Source: Euborellia annulipes
Lineage: Eukaryota > Arthropoda > Insecta > Dermaptera > Anisolabididae
DNA length: 64,000 bases
Direction: 5' to 3'
NCBI GenBank assembly: GCA_023213315.1
Contig: JAKCPI010031589.1
Coordinates: 29,098-93,097 of the forward strand
Shown: positions 10,556 to 22,224 of the stretch, in pieces
Layout: each line of letters opens with the position of its first letter
Numbering within the stretch: the first letter of the stretch is position 1
The notes under the pieces: model-generated
Seen by the model: the letters and a program-made list of their open reading frames with translations, nothing else
Database searches by the model: none
Told to the model about the DNA's origin: nothing
Position numbers and translations under genes: made by a program

Positions 10556-10608
10556 AATCTATATATACTGTATATATATAATCCAGGGGGCGAAGCCCTC
10601 CTGGCTAA
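10556..10608 (+). mobile_element. Miniature Helitron remnant
   Basis: Reads TCTATATATACTG at the start and GCCCTCCTGGCTAA at the end, that is a TC start and a CTRR end only about 53 bp apart, as if nearly the whole interior was deleted. The next Helitron starts directly after it. Confidence 0.45.
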
Positions 10609-11591
10609 TCTATATATAATAATTGCGGAGTGTCCGTCTGTCTGTCTGTCCGTCCGTCTGTCCGTCCGTCTGTCTGTCCGTCCGTCTGTCCGTCCGTCTG
10701 TCTGTCCGTCTGTCACGCTCTGTTTGACCAACTTCCCATTGGAATTTTGAAACGAAGTTTTGCAGTCATATAGAGGACGTTATAGAGAGTCCCGGAAAAA
10801 TACTCGGGTTCCGAAATTCCTATAACTTTTCGAGTTATTAATTCTTAAAGTTACGATTTCTCCCATAGGAAATGTATAGAGAAATATTTAAGTATTCTTT
10901 GCAGTTGTGTATTCTATGAAGGTAAACAAATCCTCAAGCAGGCACTGGACTGGAATACTTTTTTTTTTTTTTTTTTTTTTTTTTATAAAAAACATTCACA
11001 CTTTTTTCTCATTCATACTCACACTCACACACACATTCACACAGTCTTTTCGGCAGCTCAGGCCATTTAAGACTTTAGACGATAACCGTTGTTGATAAAT
11101 ATACATATAGGGGTCCAGGCATTCTTATTTAAGCCATTTGGTATCCAATTGGCTTAAATAAAATCATCGGACTGCCTGGGGTCCGAACCCGCGACGTTTG
11201 GTATACGAGGTTAGCACGCTAACCTCTACGCCATGCCCCGAGGGCGACTGGAATACTTAATACTAATAATTTTCTTTTTATAATGAATAAAAAGGCGAGG
11301 GTCCGCCGCAGGCGGGCCCGAGCCAGCTGGCGAGGGGTCCAGGGGGGCGTAGCCCCACCTGTCTAGACGCCACCCAGTTTCTCATAATTAAGAAAGGCGA
11401 GGGTCCGCCGCGGGCGGCCGAGTCAGTGGAGTGGGGGGTCCAGGGCGTAGCCCCCCCTGTCTAGACGCCACCCAGTTTTTCATCAAGAAAGGCGAGGGTC
11501 CGCCGCAGGTGGGCCCGAGCCAGCTGGCGGGGGTCCAGGGGGCGTAGCCCCCGCCTAGACGCGAAGCCCGCCGAAGGCGGGCAGCTGCTAG
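10609..11591 (+). mobile_element. Non-autonomous Helitron with a nested SINE
   Basis: Starts TCTATATATAATAATTGC and ends with the hairpin GCCCGCCGAAGGCGGGC followed by CTAG. It is preceded by A and followed by T, the Helitron target rule. A (TCTG/TCCG)n tract lies just inside the left end. Near the right end the GC-rich block GGCGAGGGTCCGCCGC is repeated three times. No Rep/helicase gene. Confidence 0.85.
10961..11245 (-). mobile_element. SINE-T, subfamily II, full-length
   Basis: 13-bp TSD GACTGGAATACTT at 10,948-10,960 and 11,246-11,258. The head reads GGGGCATGGCGTAGAGGTTA on its own strand, which separates this subfamily from the GTAGTAGGTAGC heads of subfamily I. Confidence 0.88.
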
Positions 11592-11807
11592 TTACTAAAT
11601 AAATATTGTTCACAGTTTTTAACATGCGTCTATTGATTTCCTATTTTCCAATTATTAAGTTAAGATTAAAAACGCGATTTTAATAACCTTAATTGAATAA
11701 TTTTTTGAAAATTTTCAGTTAAACGCCTACGATCCGAAAAAAGTTTCACTTGCATCGTGGTTTCATAAAACCACACAATGATTTTTTTCTTTATTGCTTT
11801 TTATTTT

Positions 11808-12384
11808 ATGTTGAGATTTTGAAGGATATACACGTTTTGAGGTCCCCTGAATCCAAAAAAGTGCTTATCAAAACATTGTCTCTGTGTGTGTCTGTGAACA
11901 AAATATCTCAAGAACGAAAAGAGCTACGAGGTTGAAATTTTATATTTAAGTTAGGCACCGCCCTGGGACGTGACACGAAACTTTTGAACAAAATCGACCA
12001 AAGAGTACTAATACTTTACTGATGTATTTTTTCAGTTTTTTTGCGATTTTCTCAAAATTCCCTCGAACGATTTTTATTAAAATTCAAAAATCAATTATTT
12101 TTTAGATGCTCTTTAAAATGTATATTCTCATTTTGCTATTGAAATCTTATGAAGACCACTTTACACTTGTACTCCACAGAAAAGATAGGAGAAATGTTTG
12201 CTATGCTAACAAAATATAAATATTTTCCATGTTTATAAATTTTACATCTTGAATTCTAATATCTCGGCGGAAACTAAATATATGCCGACACAAAAATCTG
12301 GTGTGACAAGCACAGAACACAACTTTCGATTACCGAAGGTAAGAGAAAGTTGTGTGCTGTTTGACTAGTCGCACCAGATTTTTT
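11808..12384 (-). mobile_element. HER element, minus strand
   Basis: Runs from GTTGAGATTTTGAAGGATAT through the CTGTGTGTGTCTGTGAAC run to an intact terminal hairpin (about 12,293-12,383). The opposite terminus (ACTTTCTCTTACC end) is missing. Confidence 0.75.
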
Positions 12385-12499
12385 ATTATATACCTATTTA
12401 CAACAAGGATGTAAATCTCAACTTTAAAAGGGTAATCCCTTCAATAAAATAAATGAGTTTTGCAACAGGTTTAATTATTTAATGAGCGAATCTTTAACC

Positions 12500-12706
12500 G
12501 GGTCCCTTATGGGCGTGTCATTCCCTCTCTCTCTCTCTCTCTCTTCCCTCTCTCTCTCTCTGAACTCAAAACCTCTCTTTATAATTATTTGTTGGTCGAT
12601 ATTATTAATTTTATTTCGTAAAAATTACCTCATTTAATGTAAAGAATCATATGGAGTTTGAACGAATAAAAATATAATAAAAAAATATGGGGGATGACTT
12701 CCCCGA
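12500..12706. other. (CT)n microsatellites and AT-rich DNA
   Basis: Two neighbouring (TC)n tracts lie at about 12,523-12,561. No gene is visible. Confidence 0.6.
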
Positions 12707-13297
12707 GACTTTCTCGTATATTCTTTTGGAATTACGTCTGGGTGTGTGTGTAAACACGATTGCTTAAAAACCAAAGAATTTGTGAAACAAATGAATATGT
12801 GAAACAAATTCATTTGTTTATATTTACCCTTTTTTTAATGACACCTGTATGATTTTGTTTTGATTTTTTATCAAAATTAACGAAAATTTTCTATTTCTTC
12901 TTTGATTATTTCAAAAACTATTCAGTTTTCGAAAAAATGTCAAAAGAATAAAAGCTTTTTAAAATAGAGTATTTTATCATGATATAACAAAAAAATTGAA
13001 AATTTCAAAATTTTTGAAAAAACTTTTTAAGTAAAGTACTACTTCCAAGTGACGTATTTACTCCAAAAGTTGATCGAAATCAACAATTTTAGTGTAAGGA
13101 GTATATATCAAATTTCATCTATCTAGCTGCTTTGGTTTTTAAGCAATCGTGTTTACACACACACACACACACACACAGACATAATGCCAAAAATGGTATT
13201 TTTGGACTCAGGGAGGTCTAAAACGTGGAGAAACATCAAAATCTCGAAGTCGAATTTTTTTACGATTACAATACTTTCTCTTTACGAGAAAGTAAAA
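12707..13297. mobile_element. Foldback relative of HER with ACTTTCTCGTA ends
   Basis: Inverted ends ACTTTCTCGTA (left) and TACGAGAAAGT (right) and a second inverted pair ACACGATTGCTTAAAAACC (12,754 region) and GGTTTTTAAGCAATCGTGTT (13,132 region). The right part has the HER-like order: CAGACATAATG, GGACTCAGGGAGGTCTAAAA, AATACTTTCTC. It looks like a sister family of HER. Confidence 0.6.
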
Positions 13298-13883
13298 AAA
13301 AACTAAAAAAATAATGCTTTTATTTAAATTGACCTAAAAAGAGTTGTTGAATATTTATGACGTAAAATAGACATGTCTTTATTTTAAACTTTTTAGTTTT
13401 TTTTTTTGTTTTTGAAATTATACACTTGATTTATTATTATATATAACTGATCACAATATCACGAATAATAGACAAGGCTTTTGGTTAGTTTTGCGGGGGG
13501 TCACCAGAGGGCAGCATCATCTTAATAACACTTTGCGCAAGTGGGAGGGGCGAACTCTTGCCTCCCCCCCCCCACCTCCCCCCGGTCAGGCAGCCAGCCT
13601 CCATCTCCCGCCTGATTCTTTTTTCTCAATCTCCAACTATAAAATCTATTTTTAAACCAACAATAAAAAAGCAATAAAATAATAAAATTGATATAAATGC
13701 TGACTCAAAAACATTAGCTCCAGGAATTAATATTCAAATAAAGAGAAAGTAAAAATTTATAAAAAATAAATACTTTAATTATTATATGAATAAAAATAGA
13801 TTTTCTTTTCATTTCATAAATTAAATAAAGTAGAAAAATAGAAATATTCATAATAGGTATAAGCTTACATGAAAAATATATTA
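13298..13883. other. AT-rich DNA with a G/C-rich patch
   Basis: No gene. A C-run patch lies near 13,560-13,600. Confidence 0.45.
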
Positions 13884-14358
13884 AAAAAACTGGTGTGACT
13901 GTCACACCAGATTTTTCGTGTCGACATATATTTAGTTCTCGCCGATATATTAGAATTCAAGATGAAATAAAATTTATAAGTATGGCAAAATATTTATATT
14001 TCGTTACCATGGCAACCATTTCACCTCTATGAAATACAAGAGTAAAGTGGTCTTCATAAGATTTCAATTGCAAAATGAGAATATACATTTTAAAGAGCAC
14101 CTAAAAAATAATTGATTTTTGAATTTTAATAAAAATTGTTCGAGGGAATGTTGAGAAAATCGAAAAAAAAAAAAACTGAAAAAGTACATCAGTAAAGTAC
14201 TAGTACTCTTTTGATTAAAAACTTATTTTCAGGGTCCCGGGGGGTGTTTAACTTAATTATAAAATTTCAACCTCATAGCTCAATTTCTTCATGCTTTAAA
14301 TTGAACACAGACAGACAGGCAGACCATGTCTCGAAAACCACTTTTTTGGATTCAGGGG

Positions 14359-15321
14359 CTGAGGCGTACCGAGGCAGTTGGGGGCCTGGGGCAGCACTAG
14401 AAGAGGGGGCCTTATATTGAATTTTTTTTTTTTTGGGGGGGGGGGGGGTGCTCATCTTTAAATATCCTTCGCCTCCATACACAAAATATTTTTAAAATAC
14501 CGTATATCCCTGAATCCCAAGGGCCTAAGGGCCTCTCAAAGATAAATTTTCATTAATTTTTTTACTTTCTCTTACCTATGTATATATGTAATATATATAT
14601 AGAGAGAAAGTATTGGATTCATGTCAAAAATTCGATGTCGAGATTTTGATGGATCTTCACGTTTTGAGGTCCCCTGAATCCAAAAAAGTGGTTTTCGCGA
14701 CATGGTCTGTCTGTCTGTGTGTCTGTGTGTCTGTCTGTCTGTGTGTCTGTGAACAAAATATCTCAAGAACGAAAAGAGCTAGGAAGTTGAAATTTTATAT
14801 TTAAGTTAGGCACCCCCATGGGACGTGACACGAAGCTTTTGAACAAAATCGACCAAAGAGTACTAGTACTTTACTGATTCACTTTTTCAGTTTTTTTCGA
14901 TTTTCTCAAAATTTGCTCCAACGATTTTTTTTAAAATTCAAAAATCAATTATTTTTTAGATTCTCTATAAAATGTATATTCTCATTTTGTGATTGAAATC
15001 TTCTGAAGACCACTTTACTCTTGTACTCCATAGAAAAGATAGGAGAAATGGTTGCCATGGTATCAAAATATAAATATTTTCCCATACTTATAAATTTTAC
15101 ATCTTGAATTCAATTGTACCCTACTGTCGGAAACTAAATACATGTCGACACAAAAAATCTGGTGTGACAAGCACAGTACACAACTTTCGATTACCGAAGG
15201 TAAGAGAAAGTTGTGTGCTGTGCGCCAGTCACACCAGATTTTATTTTTATAAATATTTGGGGGCCTATGCCGGCTCGGGGCCTGGGACGGACCCCCCCCC
15301 CCCCCCCTCGGTACGCCACTG
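14359..15321. mobile_element. hAT-like element carrying a HER copy
   Basis: Ends CTGAGGCGTACCGAGG and CCTCGGTACGCCACTG. The 8-bp TSD TTCAGGGG is perfect at 14,351-14,358 and 15,322-15,329. The interior is G-rich at both ends and contains a complete minus-strand HER copy. This TSD is good evidence for a hAT-type target. Confidence 0.85.
14559..15243 (-). mobile_element. HER element, nearly complete, minus strand
   Basis: Starts TTTACTTTCTCTTACCTATG, followed by GAGAGAAAGTATTGGATTC, an expanded TCTG/TGTG tract (14,706-14,752), the usual body, and an intact hairpin ending CACACCAGATTTT. Third level of a nest: HER in hAT-like in HER. Confidence 0.85.
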
Positions 15322-15425
15322 TTCAGGGGACCTCAAAACGGGAAGATGACATCAAAATTTTTGACATGAATCCAATACTTTCTCTCTATATAGCCTATAT
15401 ATTACATAGGTAAGAGAAAGTAAAA

Positions 15426-15904
15426 TACACAGAGCCTATGAAAATTTTCATTCAATTCACTTTTTTACTTTTTATTTATATAATATTAAAGTGAAATTAT
15501 ATCCCCGCTTTTATATAACTGAGAAAAGCGAGGCGCCCCGCCCCCTTTTTGCATCTTCGATGTTTTTTGGATGAGATTAATTAAATCTTACATTAATTGA
15601 GCCAAGCATTGGACATGTCTGCCATCTGGTGGGCGTTTTCCAAACCGGTTCAACAAAGCAGCCCGCTGAGGGAATCAGTGTGTTTGTAAACGTGTGCGCG
15701 TGTTTGTGTGTGTGTGTGTGTGTGTGTGTGCCTCTCTTTCTCTCACGTTCATCTGGAATTGTTTTGTGAATAAATGCAACACTCGGATGAAAATTATCTT
15801 CTCAACAGTGGGAGCTCTGCGTCTTCTCTTAAAGACGGTAAATAATAACTTATTTTCAAATATGTCATAAAACAAGCTGATTTGCTATGGCGCCTTTTTT
15901 TTTT
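15426..15904. other. Low-complexity and unassigned DNA
   Basis: Contains a (GT)n run near 15,686-15,730. The overlapping minus-strand frame encodes HTHTHT repeats and is not a gene. Confidence 0.5.
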
Positions 15905-16140
15905 ACTTTCTCTTACCTATGTATATACTTGAACAGCTGTGAGCAGGAATAAAAAAAAAAAAACATTTATATTTATTTCGTTGACGTTTCGGAAGCGTTT
16001 CGCTCCCATCTTCAGGACCTGCGTAATTATATTATATAACAATGCAGTTAAAAATGCTTACGAAATAATTGTTGAGCAAAAGTTGGTTAATTGGTCGACA
16101 GACGACAGATATGTATATTGTGCATAATACTTTAACAAAT
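15905..16140 (+). repeat. Dispersed repeat C (GACGTTTCGG type), copy 1
   Basis: Shares ATTATATAACAATGCAGTTA and CTTACGAAATAATTGTTG with 19,840-20,060 in inverted orientation, next to the GACGTTTCGG...TCTTCAGGA pair. Similar GACGTTTCGG and GATGAAGG pairs occur in other elements of the window. Class unknown. Confidence 0.55.
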
Positions 16141-16344
16141 TTAACAGTTGTGTATGTGAATATATAGCTAAAGGCTGTCAGGGTGTGCAGACGACCTCAA
16201 ACGCCGACTCATTTTATTCTCGTCTTAAAATTAACAGTATAGTTCTTAGAAATTACTATTATAAACACAATAAAAGAATTATATAAAAAAAAAAAACAAA
16301 AAAACAATTATAGGCCAGTCAATATCGACATTTAAAACGTAAAG

Positions 16345-17090
16345 TATTTCTGCATTTTTGGTATGTTATTCGGACCCCTTAGGGGAGTGTGAAACCAACC
16401 ACATTTTGTAAGCAAAAAAAAAGTTATGCTATCCCGCGTAATACGAGAAAAACTGCGTAATTTTCGCACTTTTTTCAGTTTTTGCAGTTTAATTCAAAAA
16501 CTATGGGCTTTTTGACATTAGTTGCTTTTACCATTTTGAAAGTATATTAAATTTGAAACAATTCAAGCCAACCTACAGCTCTGTATCTCTAATAGTTTTT
16601 GAGATATAATGATTACAAGATTTTCACAAATGTTACAATTTTCAGTTTTCTTCATGTTTAAAGACGAATATCGGCATAATCGCTCATGCTTAGAGAAAAA
16701 TTGTGAGAAATTGAGTTTTAGCACATTTAATTACCTTTTATTTAAGCGCAAAACGGGGTCATTAACTCTTATAGTTCTCCTGTAATCTTAAAAAACAAAA
16801 ATTCCAATAATATAAGTTTTAAATAACCCTACATGGAATTGCATCATATCTCAAAAACTATTAGAGATACAGAGCTATGGTTTGGCTTCAATTGTTTGAA
16901 ATTTAATGCACTTTAAAAATGATAATAATAACTAATGTCAAAAAGCTCATAGTTTTTGAATTAAACTGCAAAAACTGAAAATTTTGAAGTTTTTCTCGTA
17001 TTACGCGGGTAGCACGACTTTTTTTTTTTGCTTGCAAAATGTGGTTGGTTTCACACTCCCCATAAGTGGAAAATGCAGAATCCCCCTTAT
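16345..17090. mobile_element. Long foldback element
   Basis: Arms of about 270 bp: 16,360-16,620 and 16,840-17,080 are reverse complements (GGGGAGTGTGAAACCAACCA, TTTCTCGTATTACGCGGG, ATCTCAAAAACTATTAGAGA). The loop is about 200 bp. No ORF and no sure TSD. Confidence 0.75.
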
Positions 17091-17099
17091 TTAAAATTT

Positions 17100-17857
17100 T
17101 TAGACTGATTAAAAGTTCATAGAGATTTTCGAGATGGGTTTTCTGGTTGCATGATTGCCCTTTGTATTTCTGAATGGCAAAAGAGATTCCCTCCTAAACG
17201 AATTCTGATCTTGATAGATAATTTTATAGTTTTCAAAATCAAAGCTATGACGGTGCTCGTAGGCATGACAGGCTCAAGCAGTCGTTTGTTTTTTATTTAT
17301 TTTAAAGTCAATTCTTCGCGAGACAATTTTCAACATCAATTTTTAGATCACAGCATTTTTTACTTTTTTCTATGCCAATACAAAGAAAAAGAAGTAAATT
17401 AAATAATAAAACTACTTTTAAGAACCAAATTTTATATTTGACTTTATTGACGCGCTCGGAAACGGTGGCACCGAAAGGCTCGGTGCTCACTGTTCATCGG
17501 CACTTGAAGTTTTTTCATTAAATCGTTGTTACTGATAGTTTGAGTTTATATTTCACTGATTAATATTGAAGTCATAACATTTGTTAATAGTTTTATGGAA
17601 AGAAATCTTATTATTTGTTATTACATTTCAAGCAATATTGAATGTTAAGAAGCATTATTTGTAGGTTGCACCCGCGATAAAAAAGGTATGAAAGTTTTTT
17701 TTTTTTTTTGCAGAAATAAATTGCTTATGTTTTGAAACTTTGTAGAAGTTAGAAGAAATAAAGGGGAAACTTGAATTAACCGTAACAAAAAAAAGTTGTC
17801 ATTTTAATTAAAATAACTGAAGTTGGTTGCACCCGCGATCGCAATATCAACAGTTTG
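17100..17857. other. AT-rich DNA with two CCCGCGAT motifs
   Basis: No convincing gene: the 83-codon frame at 17,151-17,402 lacks any recognisable domain. GGTTGCACCCGCGAT occurs at 17,664-17,678 and 17,825-17,839. Confidence 0.5.
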
Positions 17858-17870
17858 ACTCTTAAGATTA

Positions 17871-18139
17871 TTATTATTTTTTTTTTTAAAAACATTCACA
17901 CTTTTTTCTCATTCCACTCACACTCACACACACATTCACACTGTCTTTTCGGCAGCTCAGGCCATATAAGACATTTACGATATCCGTTATTTATGAATTT
18001 TTATATATATTAGGGCATTTTTATTTAAGCCATCTGGTATCCAGATGGCTTAAATAAAATCATCGGACTGCCTGGGGTCCGAACCCGCGACGTTTGGTAT
18101 AAGAGGTTAGTACGCAACCTCTACGCCATGCCCCGAGGC
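17871..18139 (-). mobile_element. SINE-T, subfamily II
   Basis: 13-bp TSD ACTCTTAAGATTA at 17,858-17,870 and 18,140-18,152. Tail, hairpin core (CATCTGGTATCCAGATG), B-box and head are all present. Confidence 0.88.
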
Positions 18140-18527
18140 ACTCTTAAGATTACTGTGTTATTTGACATATTTTTTTAATTTATTAAGTTTCTAATAACAT
18201 CATAGCTTATTTATCATAATTTTGTGTCATTTAAGAAGCGATTTTTTGAAATTTCAATTTTAAGGTCACTCAATGGTCATTTATGGGTATTTTTTTGATT
18301 TTAATTAACTCTTAAGCGAGACCAGATATAACTTAGCTTTCTTCGCTAAAAGCTTCGAAAATGAAAATATAAAATCATAGTTTCGGGATTTTTTGAAATT
18401 CGGCCCCTAAGAACCCCAAATCATCATTTTTGAGAAAAATGCATTTTTTTATTTTTTTATTTTTTTATTTATTAGGCAAAAGGCAGAGCCATCATGCCTT
18501 CATACAATTTTTGTAAGAATACAAATT

Positions 18528-18990
18528 AATATGACTATAAACAAATAAGGATACAATATAAACGTTACAAATAAATGAGGCTACAAACAAATTAGGATAA
18601 AATATAAAGGGTACAAATAAATAGGATTACGAACAAATAAGGATACAATATAAATGCCACAAATAAATAGGATTACAAACATGGGCGTCTGCAGGGGGGG
18701 GCAACCAGGCACTTGCCCCCCCTGGAAAATTAAATGATACAAAAAAATGTATAAAACAAAGAAAAAAATACAAAAAAATCTTCACAGTAAACATCCACCT
18801 TGCCGCGGTTTGAAAGCTTTAATACTAAGGGATGTATAACATTATTAATATCAAAATAAGTTTTTTTTAACTTATCTTGAAGTGACTTGCCCCCCTGCAA
18901 AAAACCTGCGGACGCCCATGATTACAAATAAATAAGGATACAAATAAATAAAAATACAAATCAATAGGATACATATAAAGAATACAAATA
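18528..18990. repeat. Degenerate tandem array of GGATACAAATAAATA-type units
   Basis: Repeated variants of AGGATACAATATAAA and TACAAATAAATAGGATTAC run on both sides of the MITE at 18,680. The sequence just upstream, GGCAAAAGGCAGAGCC, may be the edge of a retroposon. Confidence 0.6.
18680..18920. mobile_element. hAT-like G-rich MITE with 8-bp TSD
   Basis: Ends CATGGGCGTCTGCAGG and CCTGCGGACGCCCATG; the interior repeats CTTGCCCCCC near both ends. TSD ATTACAAA at 18,672-18,679 and 18,921-18,928. The host DNA is itself a tandem repeat containing similar words, so the TSD is good but not decisive. Confidence 0.8.
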
Positions 18991-19350
18991 TTTTTTTTTA
19001 TTTGGATTTCTAATTTTTTTTTTTTTTTTATAAATCTTTAAGCAATAAAAATAATCTCTATCTCTAATAAAATGTGTTTGTGTGTATAAACAGTATATAG
19101 TTACGCAAAAGTTACGTATTTCCGATGTTTACAGCGATTCTGATGTTAAATCATAAGCTGATAAATCTCCAACTATTCCAAAGAAATAATTCATACTTAA
19201 AAAAGTACTAATCAGTAATATTACATCTTTGATCTCATTATTTTAATTTGTGGTTATTTGATGTGATGTTATATTCACAAAAGTGAGACGTGTTGCACCC
19301 GCGATAATTTGCCGTTGCGCCCGCGATTGTATAAAACGTGAATAATTCTT

Positions 19351-19523
19351 TTTTTTTTTTTTTTTAAACACTCACACTTTTTTCTCATTCACACTTCAAA
19401 TTACACACACATTCATACAGTCTTTTCGGCAACTTAGGCCATTTAAGACTTTTGACGATAACCGTTATGAATATATATTATTTAGGGCCCAGGCATTCTT
19501 ATTTAAGTCATTTGGTATCCAAA
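19351..19523 (-). mobile_element. 5'-truncated SINE-T
   Basis: Tail and part of the core only. 13-bp TSD GTGAATAATTCTT at 19,338-19,350 and 19,524-19,536. Truncated just after the TATTTAAGTCATTTGG core, as in the 3795 copy. Confidence 0.85.
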
Positions 19524-19837
19524 GTGAATAATTCTTAATATTTATTTCTTTTTAATAATTTTATTTATAATTCAATAATTGCTTTGTTAAATAATCTTTT
19601 AAAATATGAAAAAATAGTTTAATAAATGTTCCTCAATTAACAGACTTTTGTCATTTTTCGTTCATAATTTTTATAGGGGGTCCGATTTCGTTGCGCCCGC
19701 GATGCACTTCAAACCTCTCTTGTGGCTATTCATACATTTTATATAAATTTTTATAAACAAATCTTTAAAAAGTAAGTTAAAATGGATCCTTTCAAATCAT
19801 AGTTTTCTTAAAAATGATTTCTGTTTTATTAGTAAGT

Positions 19838-20062
19838 TCATGCTCTCGCATCCGCATTGCGTTTTTTTCCAATTTTTTGTTCAACAATTATTTCGTAAGC
19901 ATTTTTAACTGCATTGTTATATAATATAATATGTACTAAATTATCGATGGCCGTAGTTCCTGAAGATGTGCTCCCGAAACGTCGACGAAATAATATAGGC
20001 CTAAATGTTTTTTTTTTATTTCTGCTGGCTGCCCTGCTCATAGCTGTCCTGTCCTTATTCAA
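19838..20062 (-). repeat. Dispersed repeat C, copy 2
   Basis: Inverted relative of 15,905-16,140, with GAAGATGTGCTCCCGAAACG at 19,962-19,981. The overlapping frames on both strands are not conserved coding sequence. Confidence 0.5.
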
Positions 20063-20149
20063 TTATCATCACAGCCATTTCCATTCTTCATTGAACTATG
20101 TAGCTATATATGTATGTATGTATGACTTTTCGACTTTTTTTTTTTAATA

Positions 20150-22200
20150 AGCTTGCTATTTAAAATTGATTAATGTAATTTTGATAAAAAGTTTCTATGC
20201 TACTAGTATTAAATATAACCATAAAAGAACTTTAATAATAACTCCGTTTTAATTTTTGAATTATTAATATAAATAGTGCATAGATTAATTTGCAATCATG
20301 TGTCAAGAGACTTTGAAGCATTTTTACAAATATAATTGAACTTTGAGAATTTTGCAATAATAATTTATTGTTTATTCTCTGAATTAGTCGTATTTTTAGA
20401 GATAATTTATGAATATCTGCAATAATTACAGTATTTACTTGCACAATTGACAAAAACAAATGATATATAATCTAATCAATAAATCAGAAAAACTTTAATG
20501 TTAATTTTCTCAAATCTCGGTAGCTGGCGCTTGACACACTAATGCGTAACAGGCTCCAATTGATTTTTTTTTTTTTGATTTCGATTAAATTGAATTTTCA
20601 CTTTGAATTCAGTCAGGTAGAGGCAGGCACACACGATGATCTGCCAAATGTCCAATTGCCTTTCCATCTATGACGTTTCTTTTTTTTTTTTTTATTTCAT
20701 TTTCAAATCAAAGGGAGAGAAGATTGGCAGCCAGTCAGAATCCACGAATTAAATTGGATACATTTACTATGCGTTGAATGAATGAATGCATCAAAATTGA
20801 ATGTCCCATTGGAATTGACATGTCCCAGCGGAATTAATCACAAACAGTGATAAAAAAATCATTTCCACTATTTTGTAATTAGCAAAAGTAGCGTAACTAA
20901 AACCTCTGTAACTCAATTGATGCGCCATCTTTTGGTTAGTCCCGGAACTTAGAGATCGAATTGTAAATAGTGAAATTTAAAGCTCTTAAGGTGCGCGTCT
21001 CGAAAAGCCGTTAGAAGACGATTCAGTAGCGAGTTACTCTAGGCGTTAGTTTTTCCCATAGGAATATTCCATTTCATTTGAAAGATTCCAGTTAATTAAT
21101 TAAGGGTAGAAAATTAATTATTCTTTAACACAATGATTACTAATTTAATTATCTACAAGATATAGAGCGAATTTTTTAAAAATATCTTTTATTTAATGCG
21201 ATTAATATAAAAAAAATCTTTTTTTTCGAAAATCAAAAAAAGGGCTTCTATAAGTTGTAGATATTTTAAATAGCTTTAATTTAAAAAAAAATTCAAGTCG
21301 ATAGCTTCAAAATTGTGGCTGGTGGAATCTCCCAAATTTAGCACCCCGAGGCAAGTTTTTGCCGATAAGATCGCGTTAGGGGTCTTAAAAATTTAGCCCA
21401 ACTATTATGAAAATTTGCCGACAGATGGCAGGATGGTAGGGCCCTATTTGGTTGATCTTTTAATAATGAATAGTATTTGAATAGTAATGATTAATTTTTA
21501 TAAATATCTTTTTTCGAAAATCATTTTTTTGTATTTTCAGTAGAAAGATATCATTCTACTTATGCCCTGAACTGGGTAAGAACGTAATTCAAATTTTTCA
21601 GTTCAAAGTGCTTAACTGTGGCTCTAACAATGAAAATGAAATGTTTTTTTGGCTCTCCTGAAAATAAGCAAAAATGGAGTTAGGCACTTTGCAAATTAGA
21701 ACGTCGATATATCGTTTAAAACAGCATAAAAATATGTAAATATAGGCTTATAGCTGATCTGATAATACCGGCTGTTAGACTAGCCTGCCATCTTTTGCAA
21801 AAGTGCTCAACTATTTGGCCGTTAATTTTTAAATAAATATGAAATTTAATAATTTTCGACTTCTTTACCATTTCATTTAATTATTATAGGTTGGATATTA
21901 ATGATTTTTACATTTTTAGATTAAAAAGCATTGTGTGGTTTTGTAAAGATATATTGAAATATGATGGGTTCTCGATAGATGTCAGCACCTCCCTTCCTTA
22001 TAAAATATATATTTAAATTAATATAAATAATTAAAAATTAAATAACTTAAAATTATATGATATCTTAATAAATAAATATCTTTTATAAAAATATTTAAAA
22101 AAAAAAAAAAAAGGAAAATTTAAATAAATTATCAAGTAACTCAATATTTTTTTAAAGAGATTTTTAATAACATATGAAAGAGAAAGAGAGAGATTACTCC
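20150..22200. other. Long AT-rich stretch, no gene recognised
   Basis: About 2 kb without a supported gene. It contains a relative of the foldback core (21,200-21,290) and a piece near 20,880-20,985 (TAGCGTAACTAAAAC, TCTTTTGGTTAGTCCCGGAA) that recurs in diverged form at 40,250-40,340. Poly(A/T) runs are common. Confidence 0.5.
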
Positions 22201-22224
22201 GAGTAAATAATTCTATCAAAGGAA

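Larger units (their letters stand above)
13884..15425 (+). mobile_element. HER element split by a hAT-like element
   Basis: The left hairpin is collapsed to AACTGGTGTGAC directly joined to TGTCACACCAGATT (stem interior deleted). The body runs to GGATTCAGGGG at 14,348-14,358, is interrupted, and resumes at 15,322 with TTCAGGGGACCTCAAAAC to GGTAAGAGAAAGTAAAA. Confidence 0.8.

Noticed and set aside
10546..10731. Frame encoding TDGRTDRRTD repeats
   Set aside because: It is the TCTG/TCCG simple repeat of the Helitron left end.
19914..20147. Plus-strand 77-codon frame with a hydrophobic stretch
   Set aside because: Falls in repeat C, is not kept in the copy at 15,905, and the hydrophobic run comes from a T-run.
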